A stretch of 64,000 nucleotides of DNA from Streptomyces yatensis (GCF_018069625.1 NZ_CP072941.1:3472001-3536000), one strand, 5' to 3'; counted from the stretch's first letter, positions 16,017 to 24,621 are shown. The notes: generated from the letters alone by a model not told the origin. Numbers and translations: made by a program.

Positions 16017-17018
16017 TCAGTGCCGCTCGGCCTTGGCGCTGCGGGACATCAGCTCTTTGAGTGCGACAAGCGGCTGTTTGCCGTCGTGCACGATCTCGAC
16101 GACGGTCTCGGTGATGGGCATGTCGACGTCGAAGCGGCGGGCGAGATCCAGCACGGACTCGCACGACTTGACGCCCTCCGCGGTCTGCTTGGTGACCGCG
16201 ATGGTCTCCTCCAGCGTCATCCCGCGCCCCAGGTTGGTGCCGAAGGTGTGGTTGCGGGAGAGCGGCGAGGAGCAGGTGGCGACGAGGTCGCCCATGCCGG
16301 CCAGGCCGGCGAAGGTGTGCGCGTCGGCGCCCATCGCCAGGCCCAGCCGGGTCGTTTCGGCGAGGCCGCGGGTGATGAGCGACGCCTTGGTGTTGTCGCC
16401 GAGCCCCATGCCGTCGGCGATGCCCACGGCCAGCGCGATGACGTTCTTCACCGCGCCGCCCAGCTCGCAGCCGACCACGTCGGTGTTGGTGTACGGGCGG
16501 AAGTACGCGGTGTGGCAGGCGGTCTGGAGGCGGCGGGCCACACTCTCGTCGGGGCAGGCCACCACGGAGGCGGCGGGCTGCCGGGCGGCGATCTCCTTGG
16601 CCAGGTTGGGCCCGGTGAGCACCGCGACGCGCTCCGCGGGCGCCTTGGCGACCTCCTGGACGACCTCGCTCATCCGCTTGGCCGTGCCGAGTTCGACGCC
16701 CTTCATCAGGGAGACCAGCACGGTGTCGGCGGCCAGCAGCGGGGCCCATTCGGAGAGGTTGCCGCGCAGCGTCTGGGAGGGCACGGAGAAGACGGTGAAC
16801 TCCGCGCCGGCCGCGGCCTCCGCCGGGTCGGTGGTGGCCCGCACCCCGTCGGGGAGCCGCACCCCGGGGAAGTAGTCGGGATTGGTGCGGCCGGTGTTGA
16901 TGGCCTCGACGACACCGGGCCGGCGGCCCCACAGCGTCACCTCGCAGCCGGCGTCGGCGAGCACCATCGCGAAGGCGGTGCCCCAGGAGCCGGTGCCGAA
17001 GACGGCGCAGCGCGTCAC
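16017..17018 (-). CDS. gpsA: glycerol-3-phosphate dehydrogenase [NAD(P)+]
   Basis: Reduces dihydroxyacetone phosphate to sn-glycerol-3-phosphate for phospholipid synthesis. 333 residues, start GTG-17018. Rossmann motif VFGTGSWGTAFAMVL; substrate region LTGPNLAKEIA and CELGGAVKNVIALAVGI with the catalytic Lys; TCSSPLSRNHTFG. Its GTG overlaps the plsC stop by four bases (GTGA), so synthesis of G3P and its acylation are encoded by coupled genes. Confidence 0.96.
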   Translation of the reverse strand: MTRCAVFGTGSWGTAFAMVLADAGCEVTLWGRRPGVVEAINTGRTNPDYFPGVRLPDGVRATTDPAEAAAGAEFTVFSVPSQTLRGNLSEWAPLLAADTVLVSLMKGVELGTAKRMSEVVQEVAKAPAERVAVLTGPNLAKEIAARQPAASVVACPDESVARRLQTACHTAYFRPYTNTDVVGCELGGAVKNVIALAVGIADGMGLGDNTKASLITRGLAETTRLGLAMGADAHTFAGLAGMGDLVATCSSPLSRNHTFGTNLGRGMTLEETIAVTKQTAEGVKSCESVLDLARRFDVDMPITETVVEIVHDGKQPLVALKELMSRSAKAERH

Positions 17019-17776
17019 TTGCTCTCCTCATCGGCCAGCGGGAGCGGCGGGCCGTCGGTGCTGGTGGTGCTGGTGGGCCGGTCGTGCCGGTGAACGGGCG
17101 CCGGCTCGCCGCGCACCTCGGAGAGGAGGTCGGTGATGGCGTCCATGATGGCGTCGGTGGCCGCCCGGAGGACCTCCGCGGTGGGCTCCTGGCCGTAGAA
17201 CCCGGACAGGTCCACCGGCGGGCCGGCGAGCACCTTGAGGGTCTTGCGCGGGAAGAGACGGACCCGCTTCTCCTTGGCGTACGGCGGCACGGCCTCGTTG
17301 GCGCCCCACTGGGCGACGGGGATCACCGGGGCCTTGGTGAGCAGCGCGACCCGCGCCGCGCCGGTCTTTCCGCGCATGGGCCACATGTCGGGGTCGCGGG
17401 TGAGGGTGCCCTCGGGGTAGAAGGCCACGCACTCGCCCTTGTTGATGGCGTCCACGGCGGCCCGGAAGGCGTTGGCGGCGTCGGTGGACTCGCGGTAGAC
17501 GGGGATCTGGCCGGTGCCGCGGAGCATGGAGCCCATGAAGCCGCCCCTGAAGAGGGCGGCCTTGGCGAGGAAGCGCGGCACCCTTCCGGTGTTGTACTGG
17601 AAGTGCGCGTAGGAGAGGGGGTCGAGATACGAGTTGTGATTGATCGCGGTGATAAATCCACCGTCGGCGGGAATGTGCTCCATTCCGTGCCAGTCCCGCT
17701 TGAACAGAACCACCAGCGGCGGTTTGCACAAGACCGCTGCCATGCGGTACCAGAAGCCGATTCTGCGGCCGGACAC
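17015..17776 (-). CDS. plsC: 1-acyl-sn-glycerol-3-phosphate acyltransferase
   Basis: Acylates lysophosphatidate at the membrane. 253 residues from GTG-17776 (VSGRRIGFWYRMAAVL), chosen because GAGAGG lies nine bases upstream; an ATG three codons earlier is too close to that site. The acyltransferase motifs are NHNSYLD (NHxxxxD) and FYPEGTLTRD (PEGT). A hydrophobic N-terminal stretch (AAVLCKPPLVVLF) may touch the membrane. The tail after ~225 is Thr/Pro-rich and variable. Divergent from cofC. Confidence 0.93.
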   Translation of the reverse strand: MSGRRIGFWYRMAAVLCKPPLVVLFKRDWHGMEHIPADGGFITAINHNSYLDPLSYAHFQYNTGRVPRFLAKAALFRGGFMGSMLRGTGQIPVYRESTDAANAFRAAVDAINKGECVAFYPEGTLTRDPDMWPMRGKTGAARVALLTKAPVIPVAQWGANEAVPPYAKEKRVRLFPRKTLKVLAGPPVDLSGFYGQEPTAEVLRAATDAIMDAITDLLSEVRGEPAPVHRHDRPTSTTSTDGPPLPLADEESK

Positions 17777-17947
17777 TCGGAACATCCTCTCTTGGACCCT
17801 GCTGACCTGCTGGCTTGCTGTCGTCCCCGGCAGCCGCACAAGTGTCGCTCCAGGCACCCTGTCTGTCGAGAACACCGTAACCCCGCACGTCTTCGGCGAG
17901 CCGGGCAGCAGGTCAGAATGAGGCCCGTGGGAAGAAACGGAGCCCCT

Positions 17948-18769
17948 GTGACCTGGACCCTCGTGGTGCCGCTGAAGCCCTTGTCACGGGCCAAGACCAG
18001 GCTCTCCGACGCCGCGGGGGACGGCCTCCGGGCCTCGCTCGCGCTCGCGTTCGCCCAGGACACGGTGGGCGCGGCGCTGGCGAGCCGCTGGGTGCGCGGG
18101 GTGACCGTCGTCACCGACGACCCGCTCGCCGGACGTGAGCTGTCGGCCCTCGGCGCCCGGATCCTGCCCGACTCCCCGGGGCGCGGGCTGAACGCGGCGC
18201 TGGCGCACGGCGCCCTGGCGGTGCGCGGGGAGCGCCCGGGGGCCGCCGTGGCGGCGATGAACGCCGATCTCCCGGCGCTGCGGACCGTCGAGCTCGACCT
18301 GGTGCTCGAGGCCGCGTCCGGCTTCTCACGCGCCTTTCTGGCGGATGCCGCGGGGGTGGGCACGACCCTCCTCTCGGCGGCGCCCGGTGCCGATCTGGCG
18401 CCTGCCTTCGGGGGCCCCTCACGGGCCCGGCACCGGGCGTCGGGGGCGCGGGAGATCGAGCTGGCGGGGGTGGACTCGGTGCGGCGGGACGTGGACACGG
18501 CCTTGGATCTGCGCGCGGCGGTGGCCCTGGGTGTGGGCGCCCACACCAGGGCTAGGCTGGCGGACATGCAGGGAACCGCCTATACGTACGACCCCGAGAC
18601 CCGCGCCGGCAGTGTGCTGCTCGACGACGGCACCCCGCTGCCGTTCGACACCGCGGCCTTCGACGCCGGGGGGCTGCGGATGCTGCGCCCGGGCCAGCGG
18701 GTGCGGATCGAGGTGGAGGGCGAGGGCGAGCAGCGCCGGGTCGTCTTCGTCACGCTGCAGACGTTCTGA
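17948..18769 (+). CDS. cofC: CofC-like guanylyltransferase fused to a cold-shock-like domain
   Basis: CofC activates 2-phospholactate or phosphoenolpyruvate with GTP in coenzyme F420 synthesis. 273 residues from GTG-17948 (CGGAG six bases ahead); an ATG at 17918 would add ten. Residues 1-~200 show [43 protein letters not shown] and [19 protein letters not shown]. From Met-207 (18566) a 67-residue unit, [20 protein letters not shown] to VVFVTLQTF, resembles a cold-shock (OB) fold but lacks the aromatic RNP motifs. There is no stop between the parts; an AGG before Met-207 could also allow internal initiation. Confidence 0.85.
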   Translation: MTWTLVVPLKPLSRAKTRLSDAAGDGLRASLALAFAQDTVGAALASRWVRGVTVVTDDPLAGRELSALGARILPDSPGRGLNAALAHGALAVRGERPGAAVAAMNADLPALRTVELDLVLEAASGFSRAFLADAAGVGTTLLSAAPGADLAPAFGGPSRARHRASGAREIELAGVDSVRRDVDTALDLRAAVALGVGAHTRARLADMQGTAYTYDPETRAGSVLLDDGTPLPFDTAAFDAGGLRMLRPGQRVRIEVEGEGEQRRVVFVTLQTF

Positions 18770-18799
18770 GCACCGCGGGGAGCACGCGCACAGCACCGC

Positions 18800-18828
18800 G
18801 GGCCGGGCTCCCTCGGGGAGCCCGGCCC
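18800..18828. terminator. hairpin between convergent cofC and hupS
   Basis: Arms GGGCCGGGCTCC (18800-18811) and GGAGCCCGGCCC (18817-18828) pair perfectly around CTCGG. It sits midway between two convergent stop codons and can serve either gene. No T-run follows. Confidence 0.7.
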
Positions 18829-18863
18829 GGCGCGTGAACAGTGCGGCGCCCGTGCGCCGCCGG

Positions 18864-19436
18864 CTAGCGCTTCCTGGCGGTGGTCTTCTTCGTGGTGGTC
18901 TTACGGGCGCTCGTCTTGCGCGCCGGGGCCTTCTTGGCGGCGGCCTTGGCGGGCGCCTTCTTGGCCGTCGTCTTCTTGGCGGGGGCCTTCTTGGCCGCGG
19001 CCTTGGCGGGTGCCTTCTTGGCCGTCGCCTTCTTGGCCGTCGTCTTCTTCGCAGGAGCCTTCTTGGCGGTCGCCTTCTTGGCCGCGGCCTTCTTCGCCGC
19101 CACCTGGAGGCTGCCCTTGGGAGCCTTCTTCACGGCGACCTCACCGCCGCGCGGGAGCTTCTTCGAGCCGCTCACCAGGTCCTTGAACCCCTGGCCGGCA
19201 CGGAAGCGGGGAACCGAGGTCTTCTTGACCCTCACCCGCTCCCCGGTCTGCGGGTTACGGGCGTACCGGGCGGGCCGTTCCACCTTCTCGAACGAACCAA
19301 AACCAGTGACTGAAACTCGCTCCCCGGCGACGACCGCCCGGACGATGGCGTCCAGAACTGCGTCGACGGCTTCGGCGGCCTGCTGACGGCCGCCGACCTT
19401 GTCGGCAATCGCTTCTACGAGCTGCGCCTTGTTCAC
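18864..19436 (-). CDS. hupS: HU-family nucleoid protein with Lys/Ala tail
   Basis: 190 residues. Residues 1-~93 are a standard HU/IHF fold: [55 protein letters not shown]. The remaining ~97 residues are Lys/Ala/Thr repeats ([22 protein letters not shown]), resembling histone H1 tails. This two-domain form is the actinobacterial HupS/Hlp type; in Streptomyces HupS is associated with the spore nucleoid. The tail is encoded by many repeated AAGAAG-type units. Confidence 0.95.
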   Translation of the reverse strand: MNKAQLVEAIADKVGGRQQAAEAVDAVLDAIVRAVVAGERVSVTGFGSFEKVERPARYARNPQTGERVRVKKTSVPRFRAGQGFKDLVSGSKKLPRGGEVAVKKAPKGSLQVAAKKAAAKKATAKKAPAKKTTAKKATAKKAPAKAAAKKAPAKKTTAKKAPAKAAAKKAPARKTSARKTTTKKTTARKR

Positions 19437-19487
19437 GTCTTCCCCTTCGGAGACATTGCCGGAATCAATGTGTTCAAGCCTTTTCGC

Positions 19488-19535
19488 ACGTTAGGCAGAT
19501 ATATACCGCAAATCAAACACGAAACGGGCTAATCA
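19488..19535 (-). promoter_or_regulatory. AT-rich promoter region of hupS
   Basis: On the minus strand, TTTCGTGTTTGATTTGCGG is followed by TATATATC and lies ~60-90 bp before the hupS start. This is a sharp AT-rich island in a very GC-rich setting and contains a good -10-like TATATA. Exact -35/-10 assignment is uncertain. Confidence 0.4.
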
Positions 19536-19561
19536 CCCTTGTGCCGCAACGCACTCGATCG

Positions 19562-19807
19562 TCACGGACTTCCGTCGGTGTCGGGATCTTGGGGGAAACG
19601 GCCCTCGTCGAGGTCGTTCATCAACCGCTCCAGACGCTTTGCCGCATCTGCGAGATCGTGTTTCGCCGCTGAGGTGATGACCAGCAGCTTCCGGGACAGC
19701 GCCATCCGTACGCCCTCCGGGACTTGCAGTGCGCGCACCCTTGCGTGCGCTTCCTTGAGCCGGTCGGCGACGATGCCGTAGAGCTCGAGTTGGCCGTCGC
19801 GTTCCAT
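19562..19807 (-). CDS. small conserved actinobacterial protein
   Basis: 81-residue protein starting MERDGQLELYGIVADRLKEA at ATG-19807 and ending FPQDPDTDGSP. It is predominantly helical and charged (HARVRALQVPEGVRMALSRK, KHDLADAAKRLERLMNDLDE) with no membrane segment or metal site. I recall this gene between leuD and hupS in other streptomycetes, but no function is known to me. An in-frame extension to 20068 has the wrong composition and crosses the leuD terminator. Confidence 0.75.
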   Translation of the reverse strand: MERDGQLELYGIVADRLKEAHARVRALQVPEGVRMALSRKLLVITSAAKHDLADAAKRLERLMNDLDEGRFPQDPDTDGSP

Positions 19808-19861
19808 GCACTGATTGTGCCATCTGAGGCGAGTTGTCGCTTCACGGGGCCTCAACATGCC

Positions 19862-19895
19862 GATGCGCCACCGGTCCGAGGACCGGCGGCGCATC
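19862..19895. terminator. leuCD hairpin terminator
   Basis: GATGCGCCACCGGTC (19862-19876) pairs with GACCGGCGGCGCATC (19881-19895), 14 of 15 positions, loop CGAG. It lies 36 bp after the leuD stop in the direction of leuCD transcription. Confidence 0.75.
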
Positions 19896-19931
19896 TTGCC
19901 AAACCCGCTCTGTACAGGGAGAACCGGGGGG

Positions 19932-20525
19932 TCAGACCTCCACGGTGCTCGGCTTGAAGGAGGGACGACGCGCCTCGTACGCGGCGATGGATTCGTCCTC
20001 CCTGAGGGTGAGGCTGATGTCGTCCAGCCCCTCCAGGAGTCGCCACCGGGCATTCTCGTCAAGCTCAAAATCAGCCGTGATGCCCTCGGCCCGAACCTGG
20101 CGGTCGACGAGGTCCACGGTGACCTCCGCGGCGGGGTCCGCCTCGACCAGCTTCCACAGCCGGTCCACGGTCTCCTGCGGCAGGACGACGGTCAGCAGCC
20201 CGTTCTTGAGGGAGTTGCCGCGGAAGATGTCCGCGAAGCGGGACGAGATGACGGCCTTGAAGCCGTAGTTCTGCAGCGCCCATACCGCGTGCTCGCGCGA
20301 GGAGCCGGTGCCGAAGTCGGGACCGGCCACCAGAACCGTTCCACCCTTGTACTGGGCCGTGTTGAGCACGAACTCCGGGTCCTTGCGCCAGGCCTCGAAG
20401 AGTCCGTCCTCGAAGCCGTCGCGGGTGACCTTCTTGAGCCAGTGCGCCGGGATGATCTGGTCCGTGTCCACATTGCTGCGGCGCAGCGGAACGGCCCGGC
20501 CGGTGTGCGTGGTGAATGCTTCCAT
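19932..20525 (-). CDS. leuD: 3-isopropylmalate dehydratase small subunit
   Basis: With LeuC isomerises 2-isopropylmalate to 3-isopropylmalate in leucine synthesis. 197 residues, start [20 protein letters not shown]. The swivelling-domain signature is [19 protein letters not shown], with the substrate-binding GSSREH. Full length for the family. It begins 6 bp after leuC and so forms a leuCD operon. Confidence 0.96.
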   Translation of the reverse strand: MEAFTTHTGRAVPLRRSNVDTDQIIPAHWLKKVTRDGFEDGLFEAWRKDPEFVLNTAQYKGGTVLVAGPDFGTGSSREHAVWALQNYGFKAVISSRFADIFRGNSLKNGLLTVVLPQETVDRLWKLVEADPAAEVTVDLVDRQVRAEGITADFELDENARWRLLEGLDDISLTLREDESIAAYEARRPSFKPSTVEV

Positions 20526-20531
20526 GACTGC

Positions 20532-21962
20532 TCAGGCCCCCACGGGAGTCGATACGGCCGCGTCGGACAGATCGGCGGGCGAGGCCAGATGGCCCAGTAC
20601 CGCGGTGGCGGCGGCCACCTGCGGCGAGACCAGGTGGGTCCGGCCGCCCTTGCCCTGCCGGCCCTCGAAGTTGCGGTTGGAGGTGGACGCCGAGCGCTCG
20701 CCGGGCGCGAGCTGGTCGGGGTTCATGCCCAGGCACATCGAACAGCCCGCGTGCCGCCATTCGGCGCCGGCGGCGGTGAACACCTTGTCCAGCCCCTCCT
20801 CGACGGCCTGCAGGGCGACCCGCACCGAGCCGGGGACCACCAACATCCGTACGCCGTCGGCCACCGAGCGGCCGGACAGCACCGAGGCGGCGGAGCGCAG
20901 GTCCTCGATCCGGCCATTGGTGCAGGAGCCGACGAAGACCGTGTCCACCGCGATGTCGCGCAGCGGCTGACCCGCCGTCAGACCCATGTACTCCAGGGCC
21001 TTCTCGGCGGCGAACCGCTCGCTGGCGTCCTCGAAGGAGGCCGGGTCCGGGACCGACTCCGACAGCGGAGCGCCCTGGCCGGGGTTGGTGCCCCAGGTGA
21101 CGAACGGGGCGAGTTCGGAGGCGTCGATGACGACCTCTCGGTCGAAGACCGCGTCGTCGTCGCTGCGCAGGGTGCGCCAGTACGCGACGGCCGCGTCCCA
21201 GTCGCCGCCCTGGGGGGCGTGCGGACGGCCCTCCAGATAGGCGAAGGTCGTCTCGTCCGGAGCGATCATGCCCGCCCGGGCACCCGCCTCGATGGACATG
21301 TTGCACACGGTCATCCGGGCCTCCATCGAGAGCTTCTCGATGGCGGGGCCGCGGTACTCGAGCACATAGCCCTGGCCGCCGCCGGTGCCGATCTTCGCGA
21401 TGATCGCCAGGATCAGGTCCTTGGCGGTGACGCTCTCGGGCAGCTCGCCCTCGACGGTGATCGCCATGGTCTTGAACGGCGCGAGCGGCAGCGTCTGGGT
21501 CGCCAGCACATGCTCGACCTGGCTGGTGCCGATACCGAACGCGAGCGCGCCGAAGGCACCGTGGGTCGAGGTGTGACTGTCACCGCAGACCACGGTCGTA
21601 CCGGGCTGGGTCAGTCCCAGCTGCGGTCCCACCACGTGGACGACGCCCTGCTCGACATCGCCGAGCGGGTGCAGCCGGACGCCGAACTCCGCGCAGTTCT
21701 TGCGCAGCGTCTCCAGCTGGGCACGGGAGACGGGGTCCGCGATCGGCTTGTCGATGTCGAGGGTGGGGGTGTTGTGGTCCTCGGTCGCGAGGGTGAGGTC
21801 GGTACGACGGACCGTGCGGCCGGCCTTGCGCAGGCCGTCGAACGCCTGCGGGCTGGTCACCTCGTGCAGCAGGTGCAGATCGATGAAGAGCAGGTCAGGC
21901 TCGCCTTCGGCGTGCCGGACGACATGGTCGTCCCAGACCTTCTCCGCGAGTGTCCGTCCCAT
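20532..21962 (-). CDS. leuC: 3-isopropylmalate dehydratase large subunit
   Basis: Aconitase-family [4Fe-4S] enzyme of leucine synthesis. 476 residues. The three cluster ligands are in [14 protein letters not shown] and [12 protein letters not shown]. Other motifs: [20 protein letters not shown] and [13 protein letters not shown] [11 protein letters not shown]. First gene of leuCD and divergent from the IclR regulator ndgR, with a palindromic operator between them. Confidence 0.97.
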   Translation of the reverse strand: MGRTLAEKVWDDHVVRHAEGEPDLLFIDLHLLHEVTSPQAFDGLRKAGRTVRRTDLTLATEDHNTPTLDIDKPIADPVSRAQLETLRKNCAEFGVRLHPLGDVEQGVVHVVGPQLGLTQPGTTVVCGDSHTSTHGAFGALAFGIGTSQVEHVLATQTLPLAPFKTMAITVEGELPESVTAKDLILAIIAKIGTGGGQGYVLEYRGPAIEKLSMEARMTVCNMSIEAGARAGMIAPDETTFAYLEGRPHAPQGGDWDAAVAYWRTLRSDDDAVFDREVVIDASELAPFVTWGTNPGQGAPLSESVPDPASFEDASERFAAEKALEYMGLTAGQPLRDIAVDTVFVGSCTNGRIEDLRSAASVLSGRSVADGVRMLVVPGSVRVALQAVEEGLDKVFTAAGAEWRHAGCSMCLGMNPDQLAPGERSASTSNRNFEGRQGKGGRTHLVSPQVAAATAVLGHLASPADLSDAAVSTPVGA

Positions 21963-22071
21963 CGCATTCCCTCCGGCCGGCGCCAGTGCCGGCCCAGCTT
22001 GTCTCGACTGCGTGCCCTGGTCTGCGGGCCCGCCATTTACAGAGTGGCGGGTCTCCCGGGAAATTGAACTT

Positions 22072-22092
22072 GCGTTTCACACTGTGAGACGC
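22072..22092. promoter_or_regulatory. probable NdgR operator in leuC-ndgR divergon
   Basis: GCGTTTCACACTGTGAGACGC is a near-perfect 21-bp palindrome (one mismatched pair), 13 bp before the ndgR ATG and 110 bp before leuC. IclR regulators of this type (NdgR/AreB) are known to bind the leuCD-regulator intergenic region, so autoregulation plus control of leuCD is likely. The assignment of this exact site is inferred. Confidence 0.7.
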
Positions 22093-22104
22093 GAGTATCG
22101 TCCC

Positions 22105-22821
22105 ATGGACAACACTAGCGGCGTCGGCGTTCTCGACAAGGCGGCTCTGGTCCTGAGCGCCCTGGAGTCCGGCCCGGCCACCCTCGCCGGACTGGTCGGG
22201 GCGACCGGTCTCGCCCGCCCCACGGCACACCGGCTCGCGGTCGCACTCGAGCACCACCGGATGGTGGCACGCGACATGCAGGGACGCTTCATTCTGGGCC
22301 CCCGCCTGGCCGAGCTGGCGGCGGCTGCGGGCGAGGACCGGCTGCTCGCCACGGCCGGTCCGGTGCTCACCCATCTCCGGGACGTCACCGGCGAGAGCGC
22401 CCAGCTCTACCGGCGCCAGGGAGACATGCGCATCTGTGTCGCCGCGGCCGAGCGGCTGTCCGGACTGCGGGACACCGTGCCGGTCGGCTCCACCCTCCCG
22501 ATGAAGGCCGGCTCGGCCGCCCAGGTCCTGATGGCCTGGGAGGAGCCGGAGCGGCTGCACCGCGGACTGCAGGGGGCCCGTTTCACCGCCACGGCCCTGT
22601 CCGGCGTACGACGGCGGGGCTGGGCCCAGTCGATCGGCGAGCGGGAGCCCGGCGTGGCGTCCGTCTCGGCGCCCGTGCGCGGCCCGTCCAACCGCGTGGT
22701 CGCCGCCGTCTCGGTCTCCGGACCGATCGAGCGGCTGACCCGCCACCCGGGCCGGATGCACGCCCAGGCCGTCATCGACGCGGCGGCCCGCCTGACCGAC
22801 GCCCTCCGCCGAGGGAATTGA
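22105..22821 (+). CDS. ndgR: IclR-family regulator of amino-acid metabolism
   Basis: 238 residues from ATG-22105, matching the length of NdgR. N-terminal winged helix: LSALESGPATLAGLVGATGL, ARPTAHRLAVALEHHRMVAR; C-terminal IclR effector domain: LTHLRDVTGESAQLYRRQGD, LPMKAGSAAQVLMAW, VASVSAPVRGPSNRVVAAVS. Orthologues next to leuC control leuCD and other amino-acid genes. A 5' palindrome (22072-22092) fits autoregulation. Confidence 0.93.
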   Translation: MDNTSGVGVLDKAALVLSALESGPATLAGLVGATGLARPTAHRLAVALEHHRMVARDMQGRFILGPRLAELAAAAGEDRLLATAGPVLTHLRDVTGESAQLYRRQGDMRICVAAAERLSGLRDTVPVGSTLPMKAGSAAQVLMAWEEPERLHRGLQGARFTATALSGVRRRGWAQSIGEREPGVASVSAPVRGPSNRVVAAVSVSGPIERLTRHPGRMHAQAVIDAAARLTDALRRGN

Positions 22822-22834
22822 TCACGCCGCACCC

Positions 22835-22916
22835 GGGAGCCGTCACGCCCGTGGCCCGTCACGCCCGGGAGCCGTCACGCCCGGGAGCCGTCACGCCCGG
22901 GAGCCGTCACGCCCTC
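22835..22916. repeat. 16-bp tandem repeat 3' of ndgR
   Basis: GGGAGCCGTCACGCCC is repeated about five times (one variant unit reads GTGGCCCGTCACGCCC), filling the gap between the ndgR stop and the end of the convergent DUF4188 gene and running a few bases into the latter. The last three copies are identical, so this array looks recent. Confidence 0.85.
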
Positions 22917-23398
22917 TTCAGGCTCAGCCGGTCGGCCGCGCGGTCACCGCGGCGGCCGACCGGGACGACCCCGGTGGCCTTGCCCAGGCCGAACGCCGGC
23001 ATGTTGAGGTAGATCGCCTCGTGCGCCCCGGCCGGTACGACATAGGTCTCGTGCCAGAAGCCGACCTTGCCCCGGCCCTCCCGTATCCGGCGGTTGAACG
23101 CCGCCCAGGCGGGACGGTGCTCCTTGTCCTGGGCCGACGCGTACTCCAGCAGCTTCTCGTGCGAGTCCCAGTACTGGACGACATAGAGCACCCGGGGCGG
23201 GCCGAACAGCAGCTGATAGCTCAGCATTCCGCTCCCCTCGTCCTGCGACAGCTCGCGGAGCATCCGCGGCATCGCCTTGAAGACCGGCAGCCAGCTGCGC
23301 AGCGCCCGGAAGCGGTTGATGCGCATGCCGATCAGGAAGACGGTGACCTCCCCCTCGGCCTCGGCGGTCATACGGCCGGCGAACAGCTCGGTACCCAT
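22907..23398 (-). CDS. DUF4188 family protein
   Basis: 163-residue soluble protein, start MGTELFAGRMTAEAEGEVTV. Conserved stretches are FLIGMRINRFRALRSWLPVF, LLFGPPRVLYVVQYWDSHEK and FWHETYVVPAGAHEAIYLNMP, typical of the DUF4188 / monooxygenase-like dimeric alpha-beta barrel group. Function unknown; the fold is shared with small antibiotic monooxygenases. It is divergent from a MerR regulator with shared operator sequence, so it is probably the regulator's target. The 3' end is formed by the adjoining tandem repeat. Confidence 0.8.
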   Translation of the reverse strand: MGTELFAGRMTAEAEGEVTVFLIGMRINRFRALRSWLPVFKAMPRMLRELSQDEGSGMLSYQLLFGPPRVLYVVQYWDSHEKLLEYASAQDKEHRPAWAAFNRRIREGRGKVGFWHETYVVPAGAHEAIYLNMPAFGLGKATGVVPVGRRGDRAADRLSLKRA

Positions 23399-23422
23399 GG
23401 TGATCCCCTTGTCCCCACGTCG

Positions 23423-23462
23423 GGATAGTCTTGGATAGCGGCGCTATCCATTACTTGGATAG
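23423..23462. promoter_or_regulatory. operator between merR-type gene and DUF4188 gene
   Basis: A perfect palindrome GGATAGCGGCGCTATCC (23433-23449) is flanked by two further GGATAG half-sites at 23423 and 23457. It lies between the two divergent starts. The inverted-repeat form suits a MerR-family dimer. Confidence 0.7.
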
Positions 23463-23492
23463 TGCCACTCTCCAACGGAAGGTGCAACAGGG

Positions 23493-24134
23493 ATGCGACT
23501 GGCGGAGCTCAGCGAGCGCAGCGGAGTGCCCACCGCGACGATCAAGTACTACCTGCGCGAGCGGCTGCTGCCGCCGGGAGAGCGGATCACCGCCACCACG
23601 TCGGAGTACGGCGAGGAGCATCTGCGCCGGCTGCGGCTGGTGCGCTCGCTGATCCAGGTCGGCCGGATGCCGGTGGCCACCGCGCGCGAGGTGCTGGAGG
23701 CCGCCGAGGACGAGTCGCTCAGCCAGAACACCCGGATGGGAGCGGCGGTCTGGGCGCTGCCGCACGGCCCCGAGCCCGACGAGGACGATCCGCACGCGGC
23801 GCGGGCCCGGGAGCAGGTGGACACCGTGCTGCGGCGGATGGACTGGTCCTACGGCCAGGAGCTGGGCGACACCTCCCCCGCCTACCGGATGCTGGTCGCG
23901 GCCATCGCCTCGCTGGACCGCCTGGGCTATCCCCATGACACCGAGCACCTTCTGGTGCACGCCCGGCTGGCGGGTGAACTGGCCGTCGCCGACCTGGATC
24001 TGGTGGAGACCTACGACACCCCGCCCGAGCGGATCGAGGCGGTGGTGGCGCTGACGGTGCTCTACGAGCCGGTGCTGCTCAGCCTGCGGCGGCTCGCGCA
24101 AACCGAGGAGTCCGGGCGCCGCTTCGCGGAGTGA
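23493..24134 (+). CDS. MerR-family transcriptional regulator
   Basis: 213 residues, start MRLAELSERSGVPTATIKYYLRE. The MerR winged helix covers residues 1-70 (IKYYLRERLLPPGE, EHLRRLRLVRSLIQVGRMPV). The C-terminal effector domain is long and Cys-free, so the ligand is not a metal bound by thiolates; LVAAIASLDRLGYPHDTEHLL suggests a helical binding domain. Divergent from the DUF4188 gene, with palindromic half-sites between. Confidence 0.88.
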   Translation: MRLAELSERSGVPTATIKYYLRERLLPPGERITATTSEYGEEHLRRLRLVRSLIQVGRMPVATAREVLEAAEDESLSQNTRMGAAVWALPHGPEPDEDDPHAARAREQVDTVLRRMDWSYGQELGDTSPAYRMLVAAIASLDRLGYPHDTEHLLVHARLAGELAVADLDLVETYDTPPERIEAVVALTVLYEPVLLSLRRLAQTEESGRRFAE

Positions 24135-24174
24135 GCCGCGACCGGGGCATGAATTCACGGAGTGACCAGGACAC

Positions 24175-24210
24175 GAAAAAGCCCCCCGCGCTGTCGCGGA
24201 GGGCTTTTCG
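24175..24210. terminator. bidirectional terminator, merR gene / tRNA cluster
   Basis: GAAAAAGCCCCCCGCGC and GCGGAGGGCTTTTCGC form a GC stem with A-rich 5' and T-rich 3' flanks, so it can work on both strands. It ends the MerR gene (plus) and the five-tRNA cluster (minus). Confidence 0.82.
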
Positions 24211-24214
24211 CTGG

Positions 24215-24287
24215 TACCCCCGACCGGATTCGAACCGGCGCTACCGCCTTGAGAGGGCGGCGTGCTAGGCCGCTACACAACGGGGGC
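24215..24287 (-). tRNA. tRNA-Glu(CUC), copy 1
   Basis: 73-nt cloverleaf on the minus strand: acceptor GCCCCCG/CGGGGGT, anticodon stem CCGCC with loop CTCTCAA (anticodon CTC), and T-loop GGTTCGAATCC. CCA is not encoded. Last gene of the cluster in the direction of transcription. Confidence 0.95.
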
Positions 24288-24309
24288 CTGAATCAGCACA
24301 GATGCTGCG

Positions 24310-24381
24310 CTGGGCTACCAGGACTCGAACCTAGACTAAATGAACCAGAATCACTCGTGCTGCCAATTACACCATAGCCCA
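24310..24381 (-). tRNA. tRNA-Gln(CUG), copy 1
   Basis: 72-nt cloverleaf, minus strand, acceptor TGGGCTA/TAGCCCA, anticodon loop TTCTGGT (CTG). It differs from the other Gln copy by a compensated acceptor pair (C4-G69 in place of G4-C69) and a G-T wobble in the anticodon stem. Confidence 0.95.
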
Positions 24382-24394
24382 TGGTATAGACCAG

Positions 24395-24467
24395 TACCCC
24401 CGACCGGATTCGAACCGGCGCTACCGCCTTGAGAGGGCGGCGTGCTAGGCCGCTACACAACGGGGGC
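24395..24467 (-). tRNA. tRNA-Glu(CUC), copy 2
   Basis: Identical in sequence to Glu copy 1 over the mature 73 nt; anticodon CTC, no encoded CCA. The flanking spacers differ. Confidence 0.95.
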
Positions 24468-24498
24468 CCTAGCGATCTCCGAATTGCGAAGAGATCCG

Positions 24499-24571
24499 TA
24501 CCCCCGACCGGATTCGAACCGGCGCTACTGCCTTGAGAGGGCAGCGTGCTAGGCCGCTACACAACGGGGGC
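24499..24571 (-). tRNA. tRNA-Glu(CUC), copy 3
   Basis: As the other Glu copies except for one compensated base pair in the anticodon stem (CTGCC/GGCAG in place of CCGCC/GGCGG), so folding is preserved. Confidence 0.95.
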
Positions 24572-24621
24572 CTGGTCCTGCTTTGATCAAGAGATCCATC
24601 ACTCATCCGACGGATCTCTTG

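Noticed and set aside
17084..17947. In-frame upstream extension of cofC through the plsC region
   Set aside because: The extension is antisense to plsC and lacks any motif; a good ribosome site sits just before GTG-17948.
18864..19150. Lys/Ala repeat region read as an independent repeat or mobile element
   Set aside because: It encodes the known H1-like tail of HupS; the DNA repeats follow from the protein composition.
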